Shown here piece after piece: positions 1 through 13,184 of a stretch of DNA of 64,000 nt. A program made the translations under genes and the position numbers. Each line of letters starts with the position of its first letter. Position 1 is the first letter of the stretch. The notes under the pieces are model-generated. The model saw nothing but the letters and a program-made list of their open reading frames with translations, ran no database searches and was not told the origin of the DNA. This DNA is from Calcarisporiella thermophila CBS 279.70 (lineage: Eukaryota > Calcarisporiellomycota): the NCBI RefSeq assembly GCF_041956535.1, contig NW_027192231.1, positions 21,488-85,487 of the forward strand, in the 5' to 3' direction.

Positions 1-809
1 AATTAACGAATTTTTAAAAAATATATTAACAGTTGCAGATATTTCTGAAACCTGATTCTACAATTTCTAAATCTAGTATGTCTGCTCAGCCTTGGAATCT
101 CCCAACTCACCTTACTATCCAATATTTAACCCCTATTGGATGTCACTGCTACTCGGCATGTCTGAGTAATCATTACTGTATATTCCTTAGCGCAGGACTA
201 AAAATCAAAATATTTGCGCCATTAATACATAGCTACATCAGGCTATTATAGCTTATTTACTGTTTTTATATGTTGATCTGTTAACAATTCCAATAATATA
301 TCTACAAGCCTGCACAGTTTATTAACTTTGACTACTCTTGATTGTGTAAAGCTAGGTAAGTATATATACAATGATGAATATTCAATACAAACACCGAGAG
401 CTAAAAATAGACCGATAATAGGATAAATAGTAAGTTAATGCAAATTCTCGCCTGGATAAACGGCCTTCCATAAGATAAGTGTTCTCAAAATCATGTTAAT
501 ATTAAAATATACGTTTGTTTTAGAACTCAGTCTTTTATGTTTATTATGTGTATACATTTGAGAAGCGTTCTCGGTTTCCCCATATCTTTTTAAAACCCTT
601 ATTAGGGTTAACACGAATTTCCTTTTTTCGCCAACCATGTATAATTTTTCTTTTTACATATACAATATGTTGTTGATTGTTCTCTTGGCAGAGGCTTCTC
701 ACACGAATGAGTCACAAAATAAATAAAGAATAAACTAACAATATGCTAAGCAATGATGTGGACCTTTTATCAGCTGTAAACTTGTTACATTGCACTCTAC
801 TGGATACCT
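1..809. other. AT-rich intergenic DNA, no gene seen
   Basis: Only short chance ORFs without recognisable motifs. Nothing supportable beyond being upstream of the small secreted gene at 960. Confidence 0.6.
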
Positions 810-817
810 TATAAAAA
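810..817 (+). promoter_or_regulatory. TATA box candidate for the 8-Cys secreted gene
   Basis: The octamer TATAAAAA lies 143 bp before the ATG at 960. It matches the eukaryotic TATA consensus; use as a promoter is inferred. Confidence 0.4.
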
Positions 818-959
818 GGACATTATTGGAATAGATCCTAGTTTTGCTTTTACTCAAAATATATTAGTAGTTGTTAGTATATCAAGAGGCCTCAGAGTTT
901 ATTGTTATTACCTATGGTTCTAATACTCTTTTTTTTTTGTTAGAGTAAAGTTTTTCGTT

Positions 960-1208
960 ATGAAGCCTCTCGGTATGCAGATCGCTTTTTGGATTGCGAC
1001 AACAGCTAGTGCGCTTAAATGGCAATGCACGGAGGAGGACGGTCTCTGCGATGGTGGCGTCTATCCCACCTATAAATGTGGCAAAAGTTGCGGCATAGGC
1101 TATTATCATTCAGGAGATAATTCGTATTGGTACCTCAATGGTAGCCCGAACCTGTCCTGTTTCGCAAGATGCTGCAAAAACTCCGGGAAAGGATATTGTT
1201 CTTGGTAA
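960..1208 (+). CDS. Small secreted cysteine-rich protein (82 aa, 8 Cys)
   Basis: I do not recognise the family. The ORF starts at an ATG and has a hydrophobic N-terminus (about residues 5-19) that looks like a signal peptide. The mature part is about 62 residues and has eight cysteines at 23, 30, 40, 44, 67, 71, 72 and 80 (spacing C-x6-C-x9-C-x3-C-x22-C-x3-CC-x7-C), plus many Gly, Tyr and Trp. An even cysteine count with an adjacent CC pair is typical of disulfide-knotted secreted peptides such as defensin-like or effector-like proteins. A TATA-like box lies upstream. The gene is single-exon as read. It could be an antimicrobial peptide, an effector or a wall-associated peptide; the sequence does not decide between these. 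Confidence 0.65.
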   Translation: MKPLGMQIAFWIATTASALKWQCTEEDGLCDGGVYPTYKCGKSCGIGYYHSGDNSYWYLNGSPNLSCFARCCKNSGKGYCSW

Positions 1209-1807
1209 TAAAACATTGAAAAGTCGCTCCTGAGAGTATTGGTTATGTGGAATTTTTCTACATTTGGTATACATTATTTAATAAAACCGCGTTCGTATTT
1301 TCGAAACTCGTATGTACGTAGCACCATTGTTATGAAAGACGTAGTGTAACTTTATGCAGCACTGAGATACAAGTGTGTTTATATTTACTGTATATATTAA
1401 TGCTAAGATAGCGCTAAATCTCGCAAAATATATATGAATTGTGGGAAAGAAATAAAGTGAATTCTGTTGATAATTTTATCCCTACTGAACTAAATAGGCA
1501 ATATTTTTAATATCTCAAGCTTACGACTTCGCTCTCGCTATATAAATACACTACTTCATAAATAAATACTGCTAATTTGATATGTTTATTAGTCTTGGGT
1601 ATTATATCCTGGTTCTTAGTATATGCCAATCCTTGGGTAGGAAAATATCACATAGCGTTAGCCCTAGAGTCTATTTGCATTTCAATAGTTTGTATGGTTT
1701 TGTTTGTATCATGTTTGAAGTTTCTCGGTACACCTAACCTTAAATAATTGTATTTTGCTAAACAGATACTCAAATAAAAAAGGAAGTAATAGTATACCAC
1801 AACGAAA
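1209..1807. other. Intergenic, no gene seen
   Basis: AT-rich DNA between the mini secreted gene and the convergent M28 peptidase; it must hold both 3' ends. No motif was recognised. Confidence 0.5.
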
Positions 1808-3346
1808 TTACTCTTCAACAAGATCACACCCATCGGTTGTACTCTCAAGTGCTTCTACCACGTTGGATAAATTGCTTTCATCATCAGGTCTTGGATTTCT
1901 AACACTTGATACGTCCTCTTGGTAGGTTGCAACCGCATGGGCCATAGCTTTGGCATTAATAATTAAAGCTTTTTGACTAAGATTACTGACATCGTCACAG
2001 GCCCGGTGATAGCACCAATCGAAAGGCTCTCCAACCTTACCACCAAATTTTCTTGCTTGCTCTTGGGTCTTTCTCTTTTCAGCTCCGGTGTCGAGACCGC
2101 CCACGGCAATACGAAGCTTAGCAAAAGGGCCAACATCCGAGCGACTGAACGGGTACACTGCTGTCTGGTACACTTCTCTTTTTTTTTCGAAATAGTCTAC
2201 AAACATTTTGGTAACAGCATTTGATCCAGGAGGCAGAGGTGTACCGCGCTCATCACCATTATACACGCTGATAACATAATTAGGCGAAGCAATCATGTCG
2301 AAATTGAGCATTACTGCAATGTTTTTTACATCCTCATTGCTCAATTTACTGGTATAATACTTCGATCCCAATAATCCGCTTTCTTCTGCCGAGAACCAGA
2401 TGAAACGCACCTTATTCTTAGGTTTCGCGTCCTGCATTTGAAGCGCCACTTCTAGCAGTGCAAGTGTGCCAGATCCATTATCATTGAGGCCTGGGCCGGC
2501 TCTAACAGAATCTGAGTGTCCACCTAGCACCACCACATTCTTAGGATCCCCTTGCTTAGTCTCTGCAATGACATTATACGTTTTTATCGCCCTGGTTTCT
2601 TGGATCAAGGACAAATTTAATCTCAATTTATTTTTACTTGCCGCTCTGATAAGCTTCCTTCCTTCACCTTGAGATATACTCCCCACTGGAATCTTACTCC
2701 TATTGTCAGCACTTAATTTGCCCTTAATATCACCAGGCGTATTGTTGTAAATGATTACAGCAGCAGCTCCAGCTTTGGCGGCATTCTCGGTCTTAATATT
2801 GAAACTACATTCTCCACGTTCAATTAACGCAATTTTACCCCCTATGTCCACATGTTTGAAGTCTTCTTGATTACAGGCTGTAGATGATTTCTTGCCTTCT
2901 AAATCAGAAATTATAACTAGCTCTGCTGTGATGCCTTGCTTGGGGGTACTACCTCCAAATGCCATGGCAGCTATCGGCACATCTTTATCCATTGCCCCAC
3001 TAATCGTTAACTTCTGTTTCACTATCTCTGTAAAGCCAAACTCAAATGGCTGAAGTTTAACATCGTAGCCAGCTTTTGTAGTAATATTCTTGATATAATC
3101 GATTGTAAGCTGATGTCCTTTAGATCCGGCGACTCGGGTGTTCCCATTCGATTTAGCAAATCCGTAGAGATTTTGCGCATGACCCATAAGATTCTCGATC
3201 TTAATTCTGTTTATAAGCCATTCTGTATCGTTCCTTTTGCTCATAGGAGAAATATCAAAGGTCTCTGTTTTCCCAACCGCATTGGCGTCAGTCCGGGAGA
3301 GAAAGTAAAGAAGGGAAATCGATGAGCAAATTATCGATAATTGCAT
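1808..3346 (-). CDS. Secreted/vacuolar M28 aminopeptidase with PA domain (aminopeptidase Y-like)
   Basis: The 512-aa intact ORF starts at an ATG and has a signal peptide at residues 1-23. A protease-associated (PA) domain spans about 125-255 and an M28 metallopeptidase domain about 257-475. The co-catalytic zinc ligands are visible: His277 (GGHSD), Asp289 (LNDNGSG), Glu322 with the catalytic Glu321 (SAEESG), Asp350 (NFDM) and His447 (CYHRACDD). This order (signal, PA, M28) is that of yeast aminopeptidase Y (Ape3) and fungal secreted leucine aminopeptidases, which remove N-terminal residues from peptides in the vacuole or outside the cell. Length is normal for the family and no intron is needed. 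Several N-x-S/T sites suggest glycosylation. Vacuolar versus extracellular location cannot be told from the sequence. Confidence 0.92.
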   Translation of the reverse strand: MQLSIICSSISLLYFLSRTDANAVGKTETFDISPMSKRNDTEWLINRIKIENLMGHAQNLYGFAKSNGNTRVAGSKGHQLTIDYIKNITTKAGYDVKLQPFEFGFTEIVKQKLTISGAMDKDVPIAAMAFGGSTPKQGITAELVIISDLEGKKSSTACNQEDFKHVDIGGKIALIERGECSFNIKTENAAKAGAAAVIIYNNTPGDIKGKLSADNRSKIPVGSISQGEGRKLIRAASKNKLRLNLSLIQETRAIKTYNVIAETKQGDPKNVVVLGGHSDSVRAGPGLNDNGSGTLALLEVALQMQDAKPKNKVRFIWFSAEESGLLGSKYYTSKLSNEDVKNIAVMLNFDMIASPNYVISVYNGDERGTPLPPGSNAVTKMFVDYFEKKREVYQTAVYPFSRSDVGPFAKLRIAVGGLDTGAEKRKTQEQARKFGGKVGEPFDWCYHRACDDVSNLSQKALIINAKAMAHAVATYQEDVSSVRNPRPDDESNLSNVVEALESTTDGCDLVEE

Positions 3347-4939
3347 TTTATAAAGAGAAATCGTTCAAATATTAGTACAATTTGGAGAGTAAAATGCTCA
3401 TAAATATAGTGAATAACTAACATTGAACAAAATACCGAGAAAATGGGCAAATATATATATATTTTACACTATATTTTTATAATGTTCAATTTAAACCAAA
3501 TTCAAAATTATAATTGCAAATGTATCACCCAAAAACTCGAGCTTAACTTCACAAGAATTTGATAGCTTACGTTATAGTCACAAAATGTAGAATAACCTCT
3601 ATATGCAATACTTCGACTTTCTTAGATTATATTCGAAATCTTTGGCTAGAATACCTAATTCTACTCCGATGCTGTTAGCTTATAGAACTCATTAAATAGC
3701 AAATGCCCATTTGTACACATGCTTGTTACATATCTCTCAATATAGAGATACATTTTATCTTTAATTAAATCATTGAAGATATTGTTCACTGTATGACTAT
3801 AAAAATAGTGCAATTAGGTTATGCGAAGTCAGCTGTCAAGTTATATCAATTTAACATTTTACACTTTTCTTATGTTATCGGACGATCTTTTACATCTAAT
3901 GAATCTCAGAATTAGTCAGAAGTTGCATATACAATTAATCACGGCTTCATTTCACGTTATAGTCAAATGCATTCGCAACTCCAGCTTAAATCATATTAAA
4001 AATATGAATTCATGTGTATTACATTTTTAGTAGATCGATACCAAGTGTACACTGAATATGCAAAAAATTGATTTTTTATTAAACTAGTATTCATTCCAAA
4101 GAAACTTTTCCACCTCTAACTCTTAGTTTATCTGATGTGTAAATTTTAGTGACTTTATAACTTCTCTATGAGACAGATTTTATATTAAAATTACTGCTTT
4201 TATATTGTGCATATCAGATTTAGTTAGGTAAACGGTATTAAAAAGAAAAAATCGCCTACCTCTCTTAATTTCTAGCCGCTAATATTAGTCGCTAATCCAG
4301 AAAATTTACTGGATATTATATTTGATAAATATACTATTTAGTAATAATTCCTAAAAAAATCATCAACTAATAGGATTATATGATACGAATTGCATGATGC
4401 TTATTCAAAATATGAATGCTTTGTCAGAAAAGTTCGAGTCAACTATATTTTTATTGATAATAACTAAAATGGATGCATACTATATGTTAAATCGTTTTCT
4501 AATAATATGCAGTAAATGTTTATAAGAACTGAATCCTAACAATCTAAATAAAAAGCTTTATTCCTTTTGCATATACCCGGTGCATATACATATATATACT
4601 GTATATATACCAATATTCTCATATGAGCTTAGTCGGCAAATTTTAGACGACTGTTTAAACCAAACTATAATAATATTTACTTAAGCCTGGTGTATCCGAC
4701 GACTTAAGAAAAATTAACAAGGCAAAGTCATCAGTACCCGCTTCAAATGCATGAATTAGACATATTTAGCATATCATTCATTTCAGTAGATAGTATATTA
4801 TTCGAGCTCCAAACTAGTATTTTTATTAATTGGATCGATATTAATGTGAAATAATACTAGTGTAAATATAAATATCCAGATATTGAAAGCAGGATTATTA
4901 AAAAACCCAACAATACATTGCATTCGAAAAATTAAGTAT
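3347..4939. other. AT-rich intergenic DNA
   Basis: About 1.6 kb without a supportable gene, between the permease 3' end and the M28 peptidase 5' end (both minus strand). It contains an AT-palindromic tract near 4585-4612. A 69-codon ORF at 3821-4030 has no motif and is not called. Confidence 0.5.
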
Positions 4940-7052
4940 CTAGTTAGAGCGTTTCACCTTCTGATCGAGCTGGCGAATATATTCGTCGTGCTTACGGTTG
5001 AAAAGGCGACTATGATGATATCCGTAGAAAATATAAATCAAAATACCGATTCCAAGCCATATTGCTACTCGGTAAATGGTGGTGGGTTCAGCGACTACGA
5101 TGAGTAGGAGACTGATACCTGCACCAATAATAGGGAAGATCATCCAAGTATAACCAGGTCCGGGAATTTTGAAGCGACGCGGAGAATCTGGATGTGTAAA
5201 GCGGAGCACGATAACACCCAAGTGAACAAGGAAAAAGGCGAAGAGCGTACCAACCTAACAAATTAGAGAGTGTGTTATATACTCAAGCCTAATTTTAAAT
5301 CAATAGGTCTCTTACTGAAGTCATGTTCGCCAATAGATCAACCGGGAGGAATGCACCAAGAAGACTCACACTAATTCCACTTAAAATTGTTGGTATATAG
5401 GGTGTGCGGAAACGAGGGTGAATTAGTGCGAATGGTGTCGGTAGCAAACCATCATGGGCCATACAATAAAATACACGTGATTGACTAAGCATGTTAATCA
5501 ATACTACACTGACGAGACCAAGTGAGGCACCAAGAGAAACGATGATCTTAATGGGATAGTCACTTAGAATTAATGCATTCACAATTTACAGTATACTAAT
5601 GAGCTTACCTTTAGCCAATTCATATGATCTGGTGTTGCAGAGATAATAGGGGCTGCCAAATCAAATTGCGTATATGGTTTTAAACCTGTCATCACAACAC
5701 CCATAACAATATAGAGGGCAGTGCAAATGACTAGCGATAGGCATATTCCAATTGGAAGATCTCGCTGTGGATTTTTTGCCTCTTGACCAGCAGTAGTGAC
5801 CATGTCTATATCATATTATTAGAATTTTAATATTTTGGTCGTACATTTGAGCAGTTTCATAAAGCCTACCAAATCCAATATATGCGAAAAATACTACCTG
5901 AGCACCAGCAAATATTCCTGATACGCCAAATTTATGCCAGTCGTTGTCGACAGGAGGTGGAATGAAAGGTTGCCAATTTTGTGGGTCGACAAATTTAGCG
6001 GTTGCAAATATGAACAAAAGAGCAACGCACACCTTTACGCCTACAAAAAAATTGTTGACAAATTTCGATTCCCTGATACCAACGACCAGTACCACAGTAA
6101 CAGCAAGTGGCAAAACGAGTCCTGGAAGATTGAGAATTCTGCCCGTATGTTTAAATTCTTGAGTGCCGTTCTCCTCCACGAACTCTATAGGAGGACCAAT
6201 AAGGCGTTCGTCAATCTGATAAATTTGAGAAAAAATATTTCGCAAAACAGATTAACTATGGGCCATTCAATGTTAAACGCTTAATAACGACTCACATTGC
6301 CACCACAGAGTTTAATAAACATGACAAAGTATTTGCTCCAACCAACACTCACTCCAGCAGCCCCAAATAGATACTCTACAATGAGGTCCCAGCCGATAAC
6401 CCAACCGAAAAACTCGCCAAGAGTTGAATAAGCGTAGGTATAAGCACTTCCCGAGACAGGAATCATACCTTTGATAAACAATAAGATTTATTTGCTGAGA
6501 GATTTTACTTTGAGATGATCATAAAACTTACATGCAATCTCGGAATAACTTAGAGCAGAAAAAGCGGATGCAATACCTGCAATAATAAATGATACCTAAT
6601 ATAAAATTGAATAGAATTATCGGCTAATTTGACACAAACTCATTATATTGAATCAAACGTACAGTAACGGATGGACCGGCCCTTGTTTTCGCTACAAGAC
6701 CTGCCATTACAAAAAGACCTACAATGATATTTTTTTGGGATAACCAATGTTTCTTGAGATAAAAGTTGTTATTATTCACAAAATACTTACCGGTACCAAT
6801 AATGGCTCCAATACCGACCATGGTTAAATCAAGCGCGGAAAGTTCCCTTTTTAATAAATTTTCCTCCCCTCCATCCTCTCCACTCATCCGGTCAATAGTT
6901 TTTCGAGTAAAGAGATGGCGAACAATGCGCCAAAAAGTAGGTAGATCTTTGTATTCCTCTCCGTATGTATTCTCCGTTGACCTTTCGGGCTTTTCATCAA
7001 TTACTGAGCTAGGAACTTCTACCTTATTTTCATTATACTCTTCCTTAGACAT
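4940..7052 (-). CDS. Cationic amino-acid transporter, APC superfamily (8 exons)
   Basis: The gene is joined from exons 7052-6791, 6718-6663, 6595-6532, 6468-6296, 6215-5870, 5805-5609, 5546-5316 and 5254-4940. All introns are GT-AG and the sum is 1644 bp, giving 547 aa. The N-terminal tail is hydrophilic; membrane segments begin at the glycine-rich VGIGAIIGTGLFV motif that binds the substrate carboxylate in APC permeases. Further signatures are MIPVSGSAYTYAY, IGFDMV..AEEAKNPQRDLP-like (here GQEAKNPQRDLP), QSRVFYCMAHDGLLP and the terminal HPDSPRRFKIPG segment. These match the bacterial YfnA/animal CAT branch, which imports Arg/Lys or other amino acids, rather than the yeast YAT group. It should be a polytopic (about 12-TM) plasma or vacuolar membrane protein. 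Substrate is inferred from family only. Confidence 0.9.
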
Positions 7053-10000
7053 AATGTTCGATATTGGCTTCTCAGGCTCGGAAAAAAGAGAAAAGAAAAA
7101 AAAAAACGAGACAAAAGTCAGTTAGATCACTTATAAGGCTAAATTTATGTTGCAATAGAATACTTTGAATATCCAACACAATGTGGCTCCAACTCGAATT
7201 TTCCCAAAACGGGATTAACATTTTTATACTCAGTTGTTGAACAAGAATGATGATTTGTAATACAATGACATCTTTTGCCGTCATTGAACTTCACAATTAG
7301 GCACAAATTTTTCAAACACTGTTGATGTATTGATCGATGAGTGCAATGAGCTTGTTTTTTATACTCTGTTGGCTGTGATATGATAGTTGATTTTTTGATT
7401 TTACTAGGCTAGTTCGTTTGAGCAAACTCCGTCTTGCTATATAGTTTTTGAGCTGAACCGTTATAGAAAAAGACTACCAAGATGTTCATGTGAGACAACT
7501 TCATCCTAGATACCTTTTCTAGTCAAGTCTCGATTTTTTTTTCCAGCGTTGTTTGATATAGAACAAGATGAGCTATATTCTCAGTAAGTGCATACCAAGA
7601 AAGTTTTGGATTCCGCCTTTGCTTCGTTTTTTACATATATGGAATATTACTTGGCATCTAAGCATTCCCCGAGTACCAAAATTAAGAGGCTTTGGAAACA
7701 GTCGTTTTATGATATACATACCATAGATTACTAATGGTAGTGAATTTGGATTTTCGTATCATTACCCATTTTATTTTTTGAATAGTGTATTCATTCTGTA
7801 TGCTCCAGATGACATTAATGACGTACTACTCTTTCCTTAGATAAACGTGGCTTTGCAACATTTTAGAATATCAAAAAATGCGACAATTGTGCGAATTGGA
7901 ATTAAATTTCTCTTGGTCACATGCTATATAAGATATATATGGAAAAAAGTCAGCCCCGACAAAGAAGTTTTTAAAGAGAATAATCTCACCTGAGATGTTA
8001 AATCCGCTTGGAATATTGCGTCTTGGGGCGATGCACATTTTGAGTAAGTATATATGGAAAGTACAAATCGCAAATATCGATGAGATCTAAATAAGGCTGA
8101 ATACGTAATTGATCCTTTCCGATATATACACTGATATTTCAATTCAAAACTAAATGCTTATCGATTAGGTCAAATACAGGTAGAATGGCAATTTATTATT
8201 GTGATTGGAGAATCAATTCCCAAGTAATTTCGATATGATGCGTAGTTGACGGGCCGGCAAATAAGGACTTGAGTCCTTCAATATTTTTCAACTTGTAGAA
8301 TGCATATGCAATAAATGGCCACTTAATTTTTCGAAGAGATTGCGTACCAGTTACCTGTTAGAGACCTTTAACACCATGGTTTACATTAGTAATCCATTCC
8401 CATTTGAAACTTTTCTATATGCATCGCGTAATTCTTTTTCCATATTATCTAATATATTAATATAACTATCAAATGGGATATTTCCTATTAGGATATTTTA
8501 GTTAGGATAGTTCCAATTGATATATCCATTTACAAAACCCAACCTAATGTATATAAAAGTAACGATATGAACGCAGCCACATAAAAATCTGATACCAATA
8601 CTTGATGTCTTTAAATACAAGATACTATTATATCAACTCATTTAGATCTAATCTTCTCTGTTGTGATGAAAATTATTGACATTTATTTGGTTGGTTCATC
8701 AAAGCATACATACCAAACGATTTGATTGGATGCATAAACCAAATATGTGATTAATCTCTCTCAACCATTTGGAAAATGTATGTCATAAATTTGTTTGATT
8801 GTTGAATCTTGATTCAAAGCTTACGAATCCTTGGCTGATAAAGACATGGTAACTGTAGTGAATGTATGTTTACTAAATAAATTGATTTCTAATAATAGAA
8901 TATATGCTGGTAACTACAAGATTCTTTTATATATAATTATACAGCTTTTCCCGTACCAATCTCAATTTTATCTCTATGTCAGTGATATCATTTTTAATAC
9001 CTGTCTGGCGTTCATATACAATCTACTAAAGCTATATTTTTAGTGATTCTACTTATTTTCTGTGGCATAGTTCTCTGCTTTTCTCTGAATCTGACTACTG
9101 CGCTGATCCAATCAGAGAATGATCTCAAATGGTACCTATGCTGAGATACTTTAACGGGTAGTCAAAATGCTTTAGGATTTTCATTACTTTATTATATACT
9201 AACCATTCCCAAGTATGACCTACTAAGTAATTAGAGAGCTATTTTCAGAAATGTAAAGCTTGAATTAATGTAATTATAAATGATATTGTACGTATTTTAT
9301 GATGTTACATGATTTTAGCTGCTTGTGATTTACTATTCTTTACTTCCTAAGTATAGCTTTGTCCGTATAAACCAAACCTATTTGGTAGATGCATTGCAAG
9401 GTTAACTATTTTAAACTTTCAAGCCAACTAATTCTCTTACTAAGATGTTCAATCTCGTAATATATTTTCAAAAGTTCTAAGTATTTTGGACTTATAAGCA
9501 ATGGTGTTTTTCAAATAATTTTCTTTATACCATTTTCGTTCATATTCTTTCATTCTCGCATAAAATATTCTCACACCAATGAATAAAATGGGACTTTTAC
9601 ATTTTTTTAGTTTATTAACTGTACATTTTTTCTCGAAATTTGACGTCGCCATCAATGTTAAAGTACTGTAAATGTTATCCACTTATACTTCACTATTAAA
9701 TCGGATAATAGAAAACAGGTGGTATTAATGTATACCATTGGCTTATTCTATGTCCTCTTATCTCCCTCTACACCAAGCAAATTTAACTTCTCTAAGTTGT
9801 GTTGTGCTATTTCTTTTTTTTAGATACTAAGTGATAGTATATTTGGCACAAAGATGTCTTGATGTGGTTCCCATTAACCTAACCCCCCGAATCGAGATAT
9901 ATGTAAGCAAAAGTCGGGGCAATAAGTTTTCTTTTCCCGAGTTGAAAAATGGAAATAACAGTTCCGATATAGGCGTCTTGATATTAACTCAATTGCTTGT

Positions 10001-10744
10001 GGTCAAATAATCCTTTTGTGCACTCAATTACATATGAATGCAACTATTAAATAGCTTTTATTATATTTGATTGATTCACAATATTAACACATTTCCCTGA
10101 GATTAATGTTGAATTTATTTATCTGTCTTGTTAATTTAACTAAACATTTATAATTTTATTACATTGATCTAACTACTCCTATATTTATAAATTTTAATAA
10201 TACTAATTGTAATAGTTTTCACAACATGATAAAGTGTTTATTTTCCGAACTTGAGCCTTTGAATACAAAGAACATTCCCGGGAAAATCTCAAATTTCACT
10301 CCGCGCTAATCTAAATATTATGAGTAAGCATCGTGGTAACACAGTATTACCATCATTATTTAGACACTGGCCACCCAGAGCAGGGCGTTTATATTTTCAA
10401 TATACACTATTACCAATAGTTTTTAAATCCTTCATCATGTTGCTGTTTCTGTCCATTGCCTAATGTCCTGATGAGAACTTTGAGTATAAAATTTAGTCTA
10501 TTTTCAGCAATTTGTGTTCCAATAACATCTTACTTATCAAATATTTTTCTTGTACGAAACAACTCAATCGCACGTTTAATTTCTCAGGATTCAAAACACG
10601 ATATAAATAAAAAATGATTTGCACATTTGTTTACTTCTCGCTTGTTCCATTGAATATTGCCTACATTGACTTGTAGCTTTAATTTTTCCAAACCATTGTG
10701 GTGCAGAACACCAGATCTTTTACTGTCATTAAACATCATCAAAG
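7053..10744. other. Long AT-rich gene-free stretch
   Basis: 3.7 kb between the divergently oriented permease and sphingomyelinase genes. Many stop codons in all frames, only short ORFs (up to 78 codons) without motifs. A short A-run flanks the permease start. A TATA-like GATATAAATAA lies near 10599, about 140 bp before the sphingomyelinase ATG. No transposon signature was recognised. Confidence 0.5.
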
Positions 10745-12767
10745 ATGAAGTTCAAGATTATTTCGTTTTCGCTCCTTGCTTTTTCATTGCTCGCAAATTG
10801 TGTTAACATCGACTCTCCATCCTCTCCTTTCGCCGATTCCTACTCTGTTAACAAGGCATTAGAAGTTCCCAAAATCACTAATTTTGCTACGAAGAATGTC
10901 ACAAAACTCATTGCCCGAGACGATCCGATTGAAGAAGATACCACTACCTGCAAAAACTCTAGCATTTGCGAAAAACAAATTAAAGAGGCGATAAATGGTC
11001 ATATTACTCAAGAAAGCCCCTTGACTTGCGAAACCTGCGTTGCCCTCGAAGCTTCCATCAGAGCTCTCTACCGCATTAACAAAAAAGCACTCTTTAATGT
11101 CATGTATGACCTTTGTGGCCTTATTCCACTTTTTGATTCGGTTACTGTAGGTTGCTCTACATTTAATTTTTTTTCTGCATATTTTATATTTATCCTTACA
11201 GTGCAAAGGTATAGTTGACACACAAGGACCCGCTCTCTTTGACGTAATTAACAGATTCCGACTCCATGGTTACGATGGACATTTGCTTTGTGCCTCAATT
11301 TTTCGTGTTTGTCCGAATCCCAATCCAAATGGGAAGAAAATTGCTTTCCCGAAAACTAAACCAGCTGATGCCGCTCCCCCCAAGAATTCTGGCGAGACTA
11401 TAAAGGTTCTCCATCTTAGTGATTGGCATGTTGATAGCAAATATGAAGCTGGGTCAGATGCCTTTTGTAAACGAACCACTTGCTGTCGTGCTGATTCAAG
11501 TTCCAACCCTCCAAGAAGAGCTGCCAGTAAATGGGGCGATTATAGATGTGACACACCCCAGCTCCTTGCCGATAATCTAATTGAGAATGTACTCGAGTCA
11601 CATAAGATTAAGCTGGGATTCTTGACAGGTGACCTTGTTGCTCATGACATATGGGTCGCTAATGAGACCTCTCATCACAAAGATATACGACGCACATGGG
11701 ACGACTTGAACCAGAAATTGAGCAAGCATGTTGACACCTTCTTCCCAGTCGTTGGTAACCATGATTTTCTCCCATCGAATCTTGCACAGCCGAAATACTA
11801 TCCTAATGCACCTAAACGCGATCCTCAATACACATTTTTCGCGGACAACTGGAGGAAATTCTTGGATGACCCCACTACTAAAGAAGTTGTTGATAACACG
11901 GGTGCTTACTCGTTCAGCCCAAAAAACTATCCAAAGCTTAAAGTTATCGCCCTCAATACTAATTGGTGTTATAGCTTCAACTTTTACAACTTTTATCATG
12001 CCGAAGACCACCCAGACCCTAATTCTATGCTTGCTTGGGTTATTAAAGAGTTGCAACAAGCCGAAGATAACCGTCAACGTGTATGGATTCTTGGACACCA
12101 CCCAAGCGGACAAAAAGACTGCTTGTTCGACTACAGTCACCTGTTCTATCAGATAGTTCAGCGATATAGCCCCCATGTAATTGCAGGAATTTTTTTTGGA
12201 CACACTCATCGTGATGAATTTGAGGTGTTTTATGCAGACGAGAAAAAACGTGATGCAGAGAATGCACTAGCCGTTGCATATATCGGTCCATCTGTTACAG
12301 CTTACACACAAAAGAACCCAACCTATCGTGTGTATATGGTCGATACCCAATCTTTCTCAGTTGTGGATTCATACACCTATTTTACCGATATCTCTAAAGC
12401 TAAAGAGTGGGAAAATGAAAACAAGAAACCAGAATGGAAACTTGAATACTCAGCAAAAGACACTTATAGTTTTAACACCAAGCACAACCCACTTACTCCA
12501 GCATGGTGGCACAGTCTGACCCAGGAATTCGAGAAAAATGATGAACTGTTCCAAAAATACTTCCATTTCCGCTCTGGCTCAGCGGGTAGGGACGGAAAGT
12601 GCGATGAGGAGTGCAAAAAAGAGCTAATCTGCCAAATGCGTGCTGGCAAGACTGAGCTTGGCTGCTTCTCCAATGGTCCAATCGGTAGACGAGCATTGCA
12701 TACTGACGATCAGGAGGATGTACCTCTATGGAAACGCGATCTTTGTAGTGGTTTTCATGGCCACTAA
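10745..12767 (+). CDS. Secreted acid sphingomyelinase (saposin-B + metallophosphatase)
   Basis: Exons 10745-11146 and 11202-12767 (55-bp GT-AG intron) give 655 aa. After a signal peptide (about 1-19) there is a saposin-B domain at about 92-175 with its six cysteines at 95, 98, 124, 135, 164 and 171; the intron falls inside this domain, directly before Cys135. The calcineurin-like phosphoesterase domain starts at about 200 and shows the metal-site motifs SDWH (D208, H210), TGDLVAHD (D278), VVGNHD (N320, H321), LGHHPSG (H433) and FGHTHRDEF (H468, H470). This is the layout of animal and fungal acid sphingomyelinases, which split sphingomyelin or related phospholipids to ceramide and phosphocholine in lysosomes or outside the cell. 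All metal ligands are intact. Exact lipid substrate in this fungus is unknown. Confidence 0.93.
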
Positions 12768-13184
12768 AGCCTCTCTTTATCTTTAATTTCTTGAAAATTT
12801 CCTCTGCTGAAAATATAATAGACTTACCTGTCTTTCAAAAATATTTTATTTGATTGTGCAATTATAACGTTTAACAAAAATCTAATAAATGAAGCAGTAT
12901 GTGTTTATTTGTAGAAGTGTGGACTATATTACCATAGTGTAAAGCCGATAAAGTATCATTTGGTTGTCACATTAATACATTCGCGATTAAATATGAGATG
13001 AATTATAGAGTTAGAAATTTCACTCAGACTCTTCTGCACTCAATTGTGGTTTATCATGAATATTTTGATTTAGGTTTCCGACTCGTTCGCCATTATTACT
13101 TGTATTGCTTATAGTATTCTATCATTTAACGAGGAAATAATAGAGAATTATTTTTTTCCGTAGCACTCTCTTAATATAATAGAC
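12768..13184. other. Intergenic, no gene seen
   Basis: AT-rich 3' flank shared by two convergent genes (sphingomyelinase, plus; pro-peptide, minus). Confidence 0.5.
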
